Source: a virus. Taken from it: a stretch of 64,000 nucleotides of DNA. Position 1 is the stretch's first letter, and the number at the start of each line of letters is the position of its first letter. Position numbers and translations under genes: made by a program. Where the stretch lies: positions 1 to 64,000 of IMG/VR virus record IMGVR_UViG_3300017971_007886, one strand, 5' to 3'. Shown one piece after another: positions 48,859 to 58,172 of the stretch. The notes below the pieces were generated by a model, which saw nothing but the letters and a program-made list of their open reading frames with translations, was not told the DNA's origin and made no database searches.

Positions 48859-49343
48859 TGCATCGAGTACGATACTACAACCAACTGATCGAGCCCTCGT
48901 ACTTCCGGGGGCTTCGTGGTTTTTGGATTCGTGTACTCAACCGAATACGAATGATGATCGAGTTTCGCGTTGCGAAGCATGTTCTAAAGTACCTCGCGAA
49001 GGAGGACGGTCACAGTCGGCCAAGACTCAACACGCTTCTGAAAGAGTTCAGACAAGACGTGAAAGAAGAGAAGGAGTTGTTGAGGCAAGAGCCCTCTGCG
49101 ACAGTCTCCTCCTTCGACGGGGAACAACCCGCATCATCAGCCGCCGAGAAGATCGGTTCTCGTCGCGGTACGGAAGCAGCCTTGGCTCGTCTCATGGCGG
49201 GTCCACGGTCAAAGCGGTACACGAAGCAACGTGACCGCCATACCTTTTTGGACCTTGAAGGTGACTTCGAGGCTGTGGATGATGTAGAAGTCCCAACTAT
49301 GGAGGTGAGCTATGCCCGAGACGAATCCCCAAGACAACATTGA
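48858..49343 (+). CDS. Hypothetical protein
   Basis: 161 residues from a GTG behind GGAGAACC. The first 60 are basic and helical (FRGLRGFWIRVLNRIRMMIE); the rest is polar with a Ser/Glu linker. It overlaps the next gene by 32 bases. Confidence 0.55.
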   Translation: MHRVRYYNQLIEPSYFRGLRGFWIRVLNRIRMMIEFRVAKHVLKYLAKEDGHSRPRLNTLLKEFRQDVKEEKELLRQEPSATVSSFDGEQPASSAAEKIGSRRGTEAALARLMAGPRSKRYTKQRDRHTFLDLEGDFEAVDDVEVPTMEVSYARDESPRQH

Positions 49344-49641
49344 TCTGGAAATCCCAAACGACGAGCAGGCGGTAGAAGAGGCCCCTGCCCAAGAAGAGCC
49401 CGTGGAGGCCCCCGCAGAGGAGGCCCCTGCCGAAGACGCGCCCCCGCCCGAGCAAGCGCCTGAAGAGGCCCCACCGGAGCCCCAGGACGCCTTGCCAGAG
49501 CCCCCGCCAGGACTGCCGAGGCCGATGTCTGGTCATGCCCAGCCCGCAGCAGGCAACGCGGGGTTCGTTGGCGGTACAATGGGCGTCATGTCCGTACCGG
49601 CAGACGCGATGATGAACCAAAACCCACGGTTCAAAAGGTAG
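49312..49641 (+). CDS. Pro/Glu-rich protein
   Basis: 109 residues behind ATGGAGGTGAG. Residues 15-70 alternate Glu, Pro and Ala and are surely disordered. The end has a Met/Gly stretch (GFVGGTMGVMSVPADAMMNQ). It ends six bases before the portal start; perhaps a minor head component. Confidence 0.55.
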   Translation: MPETNPQDNIDLEIPNDEQAVEEAPAQEEPVEAPAEEAPAEDAPPPEQAPEEAPPEPQDALPEPPPGLPRPMSGHAQPAAGNAGFVGGTMGVMSVPADAMMNQNPRFKR

Positions 49642-49647
49642 TCGATC

Positions 49648-51750
49648 ATGGCAATGACGTTCTTCGCGGACTCCTCCGGTGCGACAGGAGGAGCAGTACC
49701 CTTTCAGAGGGTGATCGACCCCTCGAAGTTGGGGATGTACCTCAACCTTGAGCAGGCCGAACTCCTTCGACTCCAGAGATACCGTCAACACTGGCGGTTC
49801 TACTACAACAAGCACTGGGACTTCGCCCGCGAGGACGGTGACCCGCTCGTCACGTTCAACTACTTCAAGAAGATCATCGACAAAGGTGCTGCTTTCCTCA
49901 TCTCGCGAGGGTTCAACATCAAGGTACCGGAGCCCTTAGCCGGGTACACGGCACCTTTCCTTCGCGAGGTGTGGAAGAAGAACAACGGTGGCAGGTTCAT
50001 TTGGGACATGGCCCTCATGGGCGGTGTCACAGGTGATTGCTTCATCTTGGTCACGTACCAACAGCCCACACCGTTGGAGAAGCGCATCTTCCCGTTCGCC
50101 CAAGGTAGGATCGTTCTGAACCTACTCGGTAGCGAACAGGTCTTCCCCGACTTCAACCCGCTCAACAAAGAAGAGATGCGGTCGGTGCGGATTGAGACTC
50201 TGTACTATGACGCACGAGCGGTGTCCGAGGTCGGGAAAGAGGACCGCAGTTCCGAAGGCCGCCAGTTGAACATTCGGCGGTACACCCAGATCATCACACC
50301 GACCACCATCACCGAGCACCTTCAAGGTGAGGAGCCTCGGATTCGTGAGAACGTGCTGGGTGAGATTCCTCTCGTCCACATCAAGAACCTTCCGGCACCC
50401 AACGAGCCCTACGGTCTCCCCGATTGTCTCGAAGTGATTGACGTACAGCGAGAGCTGAACGAGAAGGCGACCGACGTGTCCGACGTTGTGAACTACAACG
50501 CGGCTCCCATCACCGTCATCACAGGTGCCAAGGCCAAACAGCTCGAACGTGGTCCTCGACAGATTTGGTCGGGCCTTCCCGAGCGTGCGAGCGTGTTCAA
50601 CCTCAAGCTGGAGGGAGACCTCGGAGCGGCCAAAGAGTACATCGACATGGTGAAGGAAGTGATGCTGGAGTTGTCGGACACTCCCGAGGGTTCGCTTGGG
50701 AAGATGATGCCGATCTCCAACACAGCCGGTGTAGCCCTTCACATGCAGTTCGGTCCTCTCATGGAGAAGACCATCAAGAAGCGGGCACAGTACCAGCCCG
50801 GTCTTGAGAGGGTGAACTACTTCATCCTTCGCATCGGCCACGTACTCGGTATGATCGATCTCCCGTTCGACATCGACAAGCTGACAGGCGGGAAGATCGC
50901 CTTGGTGAAGACCAAGGATGGGGAAGCGTCATTGCCTCGTGCATACCAGATGAACCCAGCCAACTTCGACTTCCTGGCCCCGATGGACATGCGGCTCAAG
51001 TTCCTTCGCGAGTACAGCTTCGGGAAGGAGATTCGAGAGGAGCCGTATTGGAAGATCGTGGCCGAGCATCGCGGCGTGTCCAGGTCGTTCTGGGATGTCG
51101 AGCCCGAGTCCACGATTGAGAAGAAGGCAGAGAAGAAGCGGTCGGAAGAGAACGCCCAGGCAGCCGAGAACAACAAGGCCGTCGCCCCATCCAAGGAGGG
51201 GGTCAAGCCCGGAGTCGCCAAGCAGCTCCCCAAAGAGGTGGAGCCTGGAAAGATTCCGACCTCTCAGATCGACATTCCGCCCGAGCCAGAACGTGCTACC
51301 ATTGTAGTGCGGAAGTACGATTCCAAGACAGGGCACCTTGTTGACGAGGAGGAAGTGACGAGAGACCTGGTTCCATGCAGTACGTCACTCGAACGAGTGG
51401 AGTACCTGAATCCATACGACAGCGAGATCGCCTTCAATGATCCGCTGCCGAAGGATGTCCACCTCCAAGCCCAACTCTACAAGCAGTACAAAGAGATGGG
51501 GATCGTATCGAAGCAGTGGATTCAAGAACACATCCCAGAGATTGCCCCCTACATTGCCGAGATCGAGAAGCAACTCGAACGGGAAGCCTCGATCAGTCCT
51601 GCCCCAGACATCGCCAGCCCTGCGGAGACCGAGTTGCAGGGTGACGAGGACGCCCGTGGTGCGAAGGCAGCAAGCCACCCGCCCTCTGGGAAAGAGACCC
51701 AAGGGGACATGGGCATGAAAGAGCGCGGGTTGAACACCGGGCGTTCATAG
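49648..51750 (+). CDS. Portal protein
   Basis: 700 residues. The N-terminal stretch (LRLQRYRQHWRFYYNKHWDF, then VTFNYFKKIIDKGAAFLISR) is typical of phage portals, as are the later beta-rich wing and a long helical crown (DTPEGSLGKMMP, then HMQFGPLMEKTIKKRAQYQP). The last 200 residues are a charged linker and helices. Forms the dodecameric DNA entry ring with the terminase. The position before scaffold and capsid genes fits. Confidence 0.85.
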   Translation: MAMTFFADSSGATGGAVPFQRVIDPSKLGMYLNLEQAELLRLQRYRQHWRFYYNKHWDFAREDGDPLVTFNYFKKIIDKGAAFLISRGFNIKVPEPLAGYTAPFLREVWKKNNGGRFIWDMALMGGVTGDCFILVTYQQPTPLEKRIFPFAQGRIVLNLLGSEQVFPDFNPLNKEEMRSVRIETLYYDARAVSEVGKEDRSSEGRQLNIRRYTQIITPTTITEHLQGEEPRIRENVLGEIPLVHIKNLPAPNEPYGLPDCLEVIDVQRELNEKATDVSDVVNYNAAPITVITGAKAKQLERGPRQIWSGLPERASVFNLKLEGDLGAAKEYIDMVKEVMLELSDTPEGSLGKMMPISNTAGVALHMQFGPLMEKTIKKRAQYQPGLERVNYFILRIGHVLGMIDLPFDIDKLTGGKIALVKTKDGEASLPRAYQMNPANFDFLAPMDMRLKFLREYSFGKEIREEPYWKIVAEHRGVSRSFWDVEPESTIEKKAEKKRSEENAQAAENNKAVAPSKEGVKPGVAKQLPKEVEPGKIPTSQIDIPPEPERATIVVRKYDSKTGHLVDEEEVTRDLVPCSTSLERVEYLNPYDSEIAFNDPLPKDVHLQAQLYKQYKEMGIVSKQWIQEHIPEIAPYIAEIEKQLEREASISPAPDIASPAETELQGDEDARGAKAASHPPSGKETQGDMGMKERGLNTGRS

Positions 51751-51759
51751 GAGTAGGCA

Positions 51760-51924
51760 ATGAAGAAGACAAAGAACACGGAGTCAGTCGGAAAGAAGGG
51801 TATGGCAATGGGCCATGCCTGTGGGATGACCCACGGGTCGTGCGGTACAACTCCGCACGGATGCGGTCTGACCAAGCCCATGTCTCATGGATGTTCTGGC
51901 GGTAAGAAGAAGCCCAAGAAGTGA
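51760..51924 (+). CDS. His/Cys-rich mini-protein
   Basis: 54 residues behind ATAGGAGTAGGC. Basic ends surround four H-x-C or H-x-x-C units (GHACGMTHGSC, PHGCG, SHGCSG), which would bind metal well. It sits between the portal and the next head gene. No family known; a structural zinc or copper role is speculation. Confidence 0.6.
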   Translation: MKKTKNTESVGKKGMAMGHACGMTHGSCGTTPHGCGLTKPMSHGCSGGKKKPKK

Positions 51925-51927
51925 AGC

Positions 51928-52266
51928 ATGGCCACGAAGCGCGAGTCTACTCTTAGCCCCTGGATTACTGGCACACGAGTTCACCATAAACAGGTGGACG
52001 GGATCGCCGGTAGGGGAGAGCGACGACGCAACCGTGACGTGATCTATCGGGGTGGTACCGCCGAGCGTGTGGACATTCCTGAACTGCAAGATCATCTTCT
52101 ACTCAACAAGGGGTACCTGCCGAAGTACAGCGGGATACCTCTTGCGGAGTTGCTTCGATCCCAGATGAAGGCGAAAGGTGTTCCGAAGAAGGAGCAACAA
52201 CGGATCATCAAGAACGCCAAAGCCCGTCAGAGGTATTGGGACAAGAAGCGGGAGGGCAACGAATGA
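51928..52266 (+). CDS. Hypothetical basic protein
   Basis: 112 residues. Polar N-terminus (LSPWITGTRVHHKQVDGIAG) and a basic helical end. Head region, function unknown. ATGA overlap with the next gene. Confidence 0.6.
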   Translation: MATKRESTLSPWITGTRVHHKQVDGIAGRGERRRNRDVIYRGGTAERVDIPELQDHLLLNKGYLPKYSGIPLAELLRSQMKAKGVPKKEQQRIIKNAKARQRYWDKKREGNE

Positions 52267-52691
52267 GGGGACTCACTCACGAGATGCTGTCCGTCTTCGG
52301 TTCCGGTCGAGGTCACGCAACACCTCAACCGTCTCAGCCGAAAACAAACAACGGACCACCATCTCCTGTTCATGGCCGTGCAGCTCCAACGCCTGCGAAG
52401 AAGAAGCCCCGATCATCTTGGTACGTCACCAAGGGTGGCAGACGGAAGTTTGGGAATCCAGGTCGTGGGAGCAAGAAGTTGAAGATTCAATCCGAGGCCC
52501 AACACAGGTTCTTCGCAGTCGCCCGACAGGGTGGTGTTCCGGGGTTCGACCCGGAGAAGGCCAAGGCCGCGATGCGACAGCGGAAGGGTCTCAAGCTACC
52601 TCAGTATGTGAAGTTGGGGTACAAGGCGTCAAAGAAGAGAGTCGCTGCCCACAAAGCGAAGCAGCGAAAAAAGTACCCCCACCTGTCGTAG
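52263..52691 (+). CDS. Basic hypothetical protein
   Basis: 142 residues. Pro/Ser-rich first third and a Lys/Arg-rich end (GYKASKKRVAAHKAKQRKKY), with IQSEAQHRFFAVARQGGVPG between. This resembles phage head-region proteins of unknown role that may contact DNA. Confidence 0.6.
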   Translation: MRGLTHEMLSVFGSGRGHATPQPSQPKTNNGPPSPVHGRAAPTPAKKKPRSSWYVTKGGRRKFGNPGRGSKKLKIQSEAQHRFFAVARQGGVPGFDPEKAKAAMRQRKGLKLPQYVKLGYKASKKRVAAHKAKQRKKYPHLS

Positions 52692-52740
52692 GGAGGGGGT
52701 TGAGGAGTATAATGTAGGTTGTCCTACCTGATGGTCAGGT
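52684..52740 (+). promoter_or_regulatory. TATAAT promoter and hairpins before the capsid block
   Basis: Perfect TATAAT at 52708-52713 (shared context TATAATGTA with the promoter at 711), with a poor -35 (TGTCGT, 52684-52689). Directly after it are overlapping hairpins GTAGG/CCTAC (52714-52727) and ACCTGA/TCAGGT (52726-52740). Probably drives scaffold and capsid genes. Confidence 0.5.
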
Positions 52741-52789
52741 GGTACAACCTTCTTGCTTACCGGGCGATTGTCGCTCAAAGGAGAAAACC

Positions 52790-53098
52790 ATGAAGGACAC
52801 AACGAAGTTTGCCGGTTCGGCAGGCGGCGGTCGCTATCAGGATGCCGGGGTCGGTAATTCTGAGAGCACCAACGTCGATGCCACCATTCCGGGGAAGTTC
52901 CCGAGTGGCAACACTGGGGAAGGCCGAAGCCAGGGTGAGACCTCTGGTGCCGGTTCGATCTACGCAGCGGGACTCACCGAGCGCCCGAACGTGTCGAACA
53001 CCCGCAACCTCGGACCTGACAGAGCCCCAAGTCGTTCGGGCTCGACGGCCATTCCGGTCGCCAATGTCGGTTCTCGAAAGACAGGAAAGTTGGGCTAA
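52790..53098 (+). CDS. Gly/Ser-rich head-region protein
   Basis: 102 residues behind AAAGGAGAAAACC. Low complexity Gly/Ser/Thr/Asn throughout (FAGSAGGGRYQDAGVGNSES). First gene of the scaffold-capsid transcript. Function unknown. Confidence 0.6.
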   Translation: MKDTTKFAGSAGGGRYQDAGVGNSESTNVDATIPGKFPSGNTGEGRSQGETSGAGSIYAAGLTERPNVSNTRNLGPDRAPSRSGSTAIPVANVGSRKTGKLG

Positions 53099-53125
53099 CA
53101 CCCAACCCTGAAAGGAGAGACCGAC

Positions 53126-54331
53126 ATGCCAGCGACCGCAAACCCAAATAATGCCCAAGCCACAGTTACGCCGGTAGTGACCCCTCAACCAGGTCAACCA
53201 ACAACCCCGGCACCAGCACAGACCCAAACACCTGCCCAAGATCCGGCCCAAGCCCCCTCGAACAATCCCCCACAGGATGCGGCGTTGACCGCGCCTGACA
53301 ACGTGGTGGCGATGATCGAGAAGGCACGTCAGGACGAAAAGGCGAAGCTCTATGGTACCCTCGAAAAGGTGAAGGCCGACGCGAAAGCGAACGCCGAAGC
53401 CCTCGAAGCGGCCAACACGAAGCTGAAGGAGATGGAGGTCATTGCGAACAAAGACCTCACAGCCGATCAGCGAGTTGAGGCAAGGATAACTGCCCTACAG
53501 GAGCAAATCGCCTCAGAGAAGAAGGCACGAGAGGAAGACGCGAAGAGACACACGGAGGAGAACCGTCGTATCGAACTGGACTCGTACAAGCATCGCCGCC
53601 TCGCAGAGGTTGGTGTTGCCAATCTGATTCCAGAGTTCGTTGGCGGGGATTCGCCAGAGGCCATCGACGCATCCATTCTCGTGGCGCAAGCGGAGTACCA
53701 ACGTTTGCGACAGAAGATGTTCCAAGAGTTCGCGGCTGAACACGGGACACAAGGTACTGGCGATGTACCCTCTTCGGTGGGTGGATCTCCTGTTACTCCA
53801 AGCCCGCATTTCACCCCGAATGAGGCGGTAGGATTTCCATCGCAGGTTAATCCGATGCCTGTCGCGGAACAGTCGATTGACATGAACACGCTCGCCAACA
53901 TGACCAGTGAAGAGGCAGTAAGGTCTGGGGCCTATGAGCAGGTTCGAGGACAACTTCTCAGCAATCTCAAACAAGCCGCTGGTTCAATGGGTGGTACACC
54001 TCTTGGCTCTGCCCCGAGACACATGGCGGTTCCCTCAAACGTTCCTCACGTCGAAGGTCCGAATGGCGTCATGCAGCCTACCGGTTACCCAACGGGTCCG
54101 GTACACCCTGCTTCCGTCCAACCTGGCCGAGCCGCGCCGAACGTTGGAGGACAACCGACAGACCCTCGGGCGGCTGCTATTGAGGCGGTCAACCGAACCA
54201 ATGCGGGACAGAATCCGCTGATGAACCAACAACCAGGTGGTGCCCCAACGGGACCAACACCACAGGGCGATGCGGGTGCAGCAGCGGCGGCGTTCCAGCA
54301 GAGGTTCACCCCGACACCACCGCTTCGGTAG
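53126..54331 (+). CDS. Scaffold-like protein
   Basis: 401 residues. A Pro/Gln/Thr-rich start, a long coiled coil around residues 60-155 (LEKVKADAKANAEALEAANT and on), and a disordered Gly/Pro/Asn end. It lies just before the major capsid gene, the standard scaffold position. No protease active site is seen. Confidence 0.65.
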   Translation: MPATANPNNAQATVTPVVTPQPGQPTTPAPAQTQTPAQDPAQAPSNNPPQDAALTAPDNVVAMIEKARQDEKAKLYGTLEKVKADAKANAEALEAANTKLKEMEVIANKDLTADQRVEARITALQEQIASEKKAREEDAKRHTEENRRIELDSYKHRRLAEVGVANLIPEFVGGDSPEAIDASILVAQAEYQRLRQKMFQEFAAEHGTQGTGDVPSSVGGSPVTPSPHFTPNEAVGFPSQVNPMPVAEQSIDMNTLANMTSEEAVRSGAYEQVRGQLLSNLKQAAGSMGGTPLGSAPRHMAVPSNVPHVEGPNGVMQPTGYPTGPVHPASVQPGRAAPNVGGQPTDPRAAAIEAVNRTNAGQNPLMNQQPGGAPTGPTPQGDAGAAAAAFQQRFTPTPPLR

Positions 54332-54406
54332 ATAGGGAGAGCTGGGAAACACAACCTGCGTTTTGGAAAGAGAAACCTTTTGCAACTCATCTAGGAGGAA
54401 TTTGAA

Positions 54407-55387
54407 ATGCCATCAGTTCTCAACACAGCCGTACAGTCGGGTGCGGGCTTCAATCAGATCGTCCAAGCGACGCGGGACGTGTTCTCAGCGGAAATCTGGT
54501 TCGCAGCTCTCCCCATCCTGAAGTTCGACCAATTCTCCACCAAGAAGACCGAGCTGGGTGTCCAACCTGGTCGAGTCATCCAACTGCCCCGCTATGGAAA
54601 CATCAAGCGTGGTGGTCGGTTGACCGAAGGAAAGCGCCTGGAGACTCGCGGCATGTCCATGAGCCTTCAGTCGATCTCCGTGGCCGAGGAAGGCAACGCC
54701 ATCGGTTTCTCGGAGTTCTTGCTCCAGACCTCGTTCTACGATCAGATGAGCGCCGCGTCGCTCCTCCTAGGTCGTGACATGGCCCTGGTTCTGGACTCCG
54801 AGCTTCGTGACACGGTGAAACTCGGTACCAACGTGGTGTACGGTGGTGGGCAGACCGCCCGTGCCAACGTCACCTCTGCGGACGTGTTTGACACCCGCGC
54901 CATCAAGGATGCAGTCGAGGTACTGGAAACCAACAACGCTCCCAAGTGGGCGGGCGACCACTACATCTGCTTCATCCACCCCCATCAGGCCCGTGGTCTG
55001 CGTGACGACAATGACTGGATCAACGCCAGTCTGTATGCCGGTGCCACGCAAATCTACACTGGTGAGATCGGGCGGTACGAGGACGTTCGTTTCGTCAGCA
55101 CCACCGTCATGCCGAATGGTGCGAACAGCGCCATCGACCCCGAGACCGGGGACTACGTGGACGTTGGCTATGACGCCAACCTCGACGGAGCCGGTTCGGG
55201 CGGCATCGACATCTACCAAGCCGTGTTCTTCGGTGAGTATGCGTTCGGTCATGCGACCGCGCTGCCCGTCGAGTTGCGCGACAATGGCGTCGAGGACTAC
55301 GGACGTGAGCACGGTCTCGCGTGGTACTCCATCTGGGGCCAGTCGGTGCTGGAGAACTCGAACATCGTGGTGGCCGAGACTGCGTAA
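54407..55387 (+). CDS. Major capsid protein, N4-gp56-like
   Basis: 326 residues behind a very strong AGGAGGAATTTG site. The pattern (AEIWFAALPILKFDQF, RVIQLPRYGNIKRGGRLTEG, SISVAEEGNAIGFSEF, YICFIHPHQARGLR and EYAFGHATALPVEL) matches the N4-gp56 branch of HK97-fold capsid proteins. Forms the head shell. Confidence 0.9.
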   Translation: MPSVLNTAVQSGAGFNQIVQATRDVFSAEIWFAALPILKFDQFSTKKTELGVQPGRVIQLPRYGNIKRGGRLTEGKRLETRGMSMSLQSISVAEEGNAIGFSEFLLQTSFYDQMSAASLLLGRDMALVLDSELRDTVKLGTNVVYGGGQTARANVTSADVFDTRAIKDAVEVLETNNAPKWAGDHYICFIHPHQARGLRDDNDWINASLYAGATQIYTGEIGRYEDVRFVSTTVMPNGANSAIDPETGDYVDVGYDANLDGAGSGGIDIYQAVFFGEYAFGHATALPVELRDNGVEDYGREHGLAWYSIWGQSVLENSNIVVAETA

Positions 55388-55423
55388 GCAGTACGCGGAG
55401 ACCGAGAAACGTAACCGTTCATT

Positions 55424-55440
55424 GAGGGCCTAGAGCCCTC
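55424..55440 (+). promoter_or_regulatory. Hairpin ahead of the decoration gene
   Basis: GAGGGC (55424-55429), loop CTAGA, GCCCTC (55435-55440), directly followed by the site GGAGGA at 55441-55446. It may stabilise the 5' end of a processed mRNA. Confidence 0.4.
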
Positions 55441-55454
55441 GGAGGATTTGAACC

Positions 55455-55808
55455 ATGACAGCAAGTTTCGTACCCCACGGCTTGAACGAGGAAAACCTCG
55501 TTGTCGTCGAGGAAACCATCGCAGGACCGATTGCCGATGCGGCCAACGCGGTCCTCACTCTCCCAGAAGATCAACTCGGCAAGGGTCTCATCCCTGTCGG
55601 TTGGAACGCCGCCGTCGAGAGCGGTGGACCGGCTGCGGTCGGTGCCCGTACCTGGACGTTGTACCCCAGCGAAGCCGCTGCCGGTACCGGGTTCCAACCG
55701 GTGTCGTACAACGAGGCCACTGGTGAGCTGACCCTCGCCAACCAGACAGGCGGCCCGTTGTCCAACATCAAGATCACCGCTTTGTTCGTGCCTGCGGGCG
55801 CGATCTAA
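55455..55808 (+). CDS. Head decoration-like protein
   Basis: 117 residues, beta-rich (ADAANAVLTLPEDQLGKGLI, ALFVPAGAI) with a strong site. Its size and place after the capsid gene suggest a decoration or head-stabilising protein. No clear family match. Confidence 0.55.
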   Translation: MTASFVPHGLNEENLVVVEETIAGPIADAANAVLTLPEDQLGKGLIPVGWNAAVESGGPAAVGARTWTLYPSEAAAGTGFQPVSYNEATGELTLANQTGGPLSNIKITALFVPAGAI

Positions 55809-55852
55809 GCCTCAACCCGAGTCTTTGACAGACCCGATGAAAGGAGGCATTG

Positions 55853-56221
55853 ATGCCATCCAACGCGGATAAGAAGAAGGCAGAGGAAGAGGCCAAGGCC
55901 AAAGCGGAGGCAGAAGCGAAGGCCAAGGCAGAAGCGGAGGCGAAAGCCAAAGCGGAAGCCGAAGCGAAAGCTGCCGAGGAAGCGAAGGCCAAGGCCGATG
56001 CCGAAGCCAAGGAGAAGGCCGACGCAGCCAGCGTGGCCGCCGTCAGTGAGGCCCCTGCGGTTCCCACGGGCGGCATGGCCAAGATGGTCAAGGTCAGGCC
56101 GAACAAAACCATGATGAGCTGTTCCATCGGCGGGAAACGGTACTCGTTCACAGCAGGAAAAGAGGACAAGGTACCGGAGAACGTCGCCCAGTTCTTGAAA
56201 GAACGGGGCATGTTGGACTAG
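55853..56221 (+). CDS. Ala/Lys/Glu repeat protein
   Basis: 122 residues behind GAAAGGAGGC. Residues 8-60 repeat KAEAEA and would form one long charged helix. The C-terminal ~45 (SCSIGGKRYSFTAGKEDKVP and on) is a small compact domain found at the end of some phage head proteins. Possibly a head fibre or spacer. Confidence 0.6.
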   Translation: MPSNADKKKAEEEAKAKAEAEAKAKAEAEAKAKAEAEAKAAEEAKAKADAEAKEKADAASVAAVSEAPAVPTGGMAKMVKVRPNKTMMSCSIGGKRYSFTAGKEDKVPENVAQFLKERGMLD

Positions 56222-56247
56222 CCCTTTGCTTGTGAGGTCGATGAGAG

Positions 56248-57699
56248 ATGAGCCGAACACTTGTTAGCAAACTGCGAAACCGTATCAAGGATGAGCGGTA
56301 CAAGATTTCGGCCTTCTCCATCGGCATCACGGACACGGGTGTCTCCAGTGCCATCATCGAGGTCAACCGATCTCGCTTCATTCTAACCATCACTGGAGGT
56401 ACCGCACCGAGTATCGACTTCGATCTCTCGGATGACCGGTACGAAACTGTAGGGCAACTGATCGCGGCCCTTCAGGCCATCGACGGGTACAACGTCGAGC
56501 CCAATGAGGACGCAGAGAACGATCACCTCAGTAGCGACCTCATGCCCATCCCCGCCTACGAGCTTGTGAACAAAGTGGCGGCGATGTTTCACCGCCTGTT
56601 CTCGGACGAGGAGTTGACCTCATTTCTGGCAGAGGCGGCGAAACGTCACAACCCAAACTACGATGTGCTGAGTGTCCCTCCTGAAGAGGAGATGTTGGTA
56701 CTCACACTCGCCCAGGCAGCGGTACTTCGCCATCAGGCCATTGACGCTGCCAAAAGGCGTGGACTCAGTGAGGACGTAGCGACGCTACTCAGTGTTGCCG
56801 ACTCACTGGAGACTGTCTACGAGAAGGACAGCGCACGCCTCCAACGTGTCATCCCTTCCCCCGTACTCTCTGCCGCCCAGCAGAACGTCATTCGGGAAGG
56901 TGATCTCGTCATGGGAACGCTGGTCAGGAAGAGCCCGAGGAACGGGTACATGACTCCTATGGCCGCTTCCCTCCCGCCCGATGCGGCGGTACTTCTCGAC
57001 CCCGCCCCCGGAGACATCGAGGACATCAATGCTCGAATCCGGTGGATGCGGAATACCGAACACGACTTCTACTCGTATGAGCTTTGGAGAGACACTAAGC
57101 CCAACGTCGAGCGGTCCCGGCAGTCGGTACTGTTCAATGATAGGAACATCGATCCCTCGGACCTCAGTACCAGCAAGTACGACAGGCCCACTACCTCCAA
57201 GCTCGTCTTTCGATCATTCGGCCCCAACTCCACTCGTGAGAATCGGGCCTTCTCTGCGTTCATCGAGTCCTTTGGACAGCTCGTCAATGCCGTCATTGAC
57301 CGAGACTACAAAGACGATTCGGAGAACGTAGGGCTAGAACCTGAGACGGAGTATTTCTACCGTCTCTATGTCGTCAACGTGAATGGTGATGCTGTTGCCT
57401 CCAATGTTCTGAGAATCAAAACCCTGCCCCTACGAGCCCGCTTTGCGGACACCGATCCGATCACTCCGGTCACTGGACCGGCAGGTACCTCGATCACCAT
57501 CAATGCAACGAACGTCGTAGCGAACTGCCGCGTCACCATTGGTGGGAAAGCTCTCTTGAACCCAGTAGTGACTCCTGGCGCTGTCGGTACCATCGTTGGC
57601 GACGTTCCCTCGTTCAACACCGTAGGCGCAAAGGATGTGGTCCTTGAATCGCCTACGGGATTATTCGATCTCAAGATTCAAGGGTTCACGGTCACTTAA
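56248..57699 (+). CDS. Structural protein with FnIII and IPT-like domains
   Basis: 483 residues. The first ~180 residues are helical. A fibronectin type III-like domain follows around 250-390 (EPETEYFYRLYVVNVNGDAV), then an IPT/TIG-like domain at the C-terminus (ITPVTGPAGTSITINATNVV). Such domains are common in phage surface proteins. The place between capsid and neck genes suggests a head-surface or connector protein. Confidence 0.6.
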   Translation: MSRTLVSKLRNRIKDERYKISAFSIGITDTGVSSAIIEVNRSRFILTITGGTAPSIDFDLSDDRYETVGQLIAALQAIDGYNVEPNEDAENDHLSSDLMPIPAYELVNKVAAMFHRLFSDEELTSFLAEAAKRHNPNYDVLSVPPEEEMLVLTLAQAAVLRHQAIDAAKRRGLSEDVATLLSVADSLETVYEKDSARLQRVIPSPVLSAAQQNVIREGDLVMGTLVRKSPRNGYMTPMAASLPPDAAVLLDPAPGDIEDINARIRWMRNTEHDFYSYELWRDTKPNVERSRQSVLFNDRNIDPSDLSTSKYDRPTTSKLVFRSFGPNSTRENRAFSAFIESFGQLVNAVIDRDYKDDSENVGLEPETEYFYRLYVVNVNGDAVASNVLRIKTLPLRARFADTDPITPVTGPAGTSITINATNVVANCRVTIGGKALLNPVVTPGAVGTIVGDVPSFNTVGAKDVVLESPTGLFDLKIQGFTVT

Positions 57700-58172
57700 T
57701 GGGAAGAACACAGCTCAAGAAGAAGGATTGGGACGCGACCGCCCGCAGACTGACTGCGGCGTGTAACCGCGCCAAGTCCGTTCCCAAGAAAGTGGTTGTG
57801 GAGTTCGCAGAAGAGGTTGCGAAGGAGTGGCAGAAGCGTATCTACGGTCAACAGTTCAGACTGAAGAAGCTCACACGCGAGTACATGGACTGGAAGATCG
57901 CCTTTGGATATGACCGCCGCATCCTCATTCGTACTGGGAAGTATGTCGAGTCAGTCATAGTAAGGAGGACCAAGACCGGAGCGATGGTGGACCTGGACGC
58001 TCGCAAGAGAACGTTCAGTGGCGAGCCCTTGTGGAAACTGGCGCATTGGTTGGAGTACGGTACCAGTAAGATGGACCCAAGGCCCCACTGGCGGCCCTTG
58101 ATTCCCTGGGTACGTGTCGAGTGGCCAAGGCACTTCAAGAAAGAGGTGGACAGTCGTGTACGTGGCACTTGA
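57699..58172 (+). CDS. Head-tail joining / neck protein, HK97 gp10-like
   Basis: 157 residues. WKLAHWLEYGTSKMDPRPHW is the hallmark (Glu-x-Gly-Thr, then Pro-Arg-Pro) of HK97 gp10 / Mu gpG type tail completion proteins. It joins the tail to the head. Start coupled to the previous stop. Confidence 0.75.
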   Translation: MGRTQLKKKDWDATARRLTAACNRAKSVPKKVVVEFAEEVAKEWQKRIYGQQFRLKKLTREYMDWKIAFGYDRRILIRTGKYVESVIVRRTKTGAMVDLDARKRTFSGEPLWKLAHWLEYGTSKMDPRPHWRPLIPWVRVEWPRHFKKEVDSRVRGT

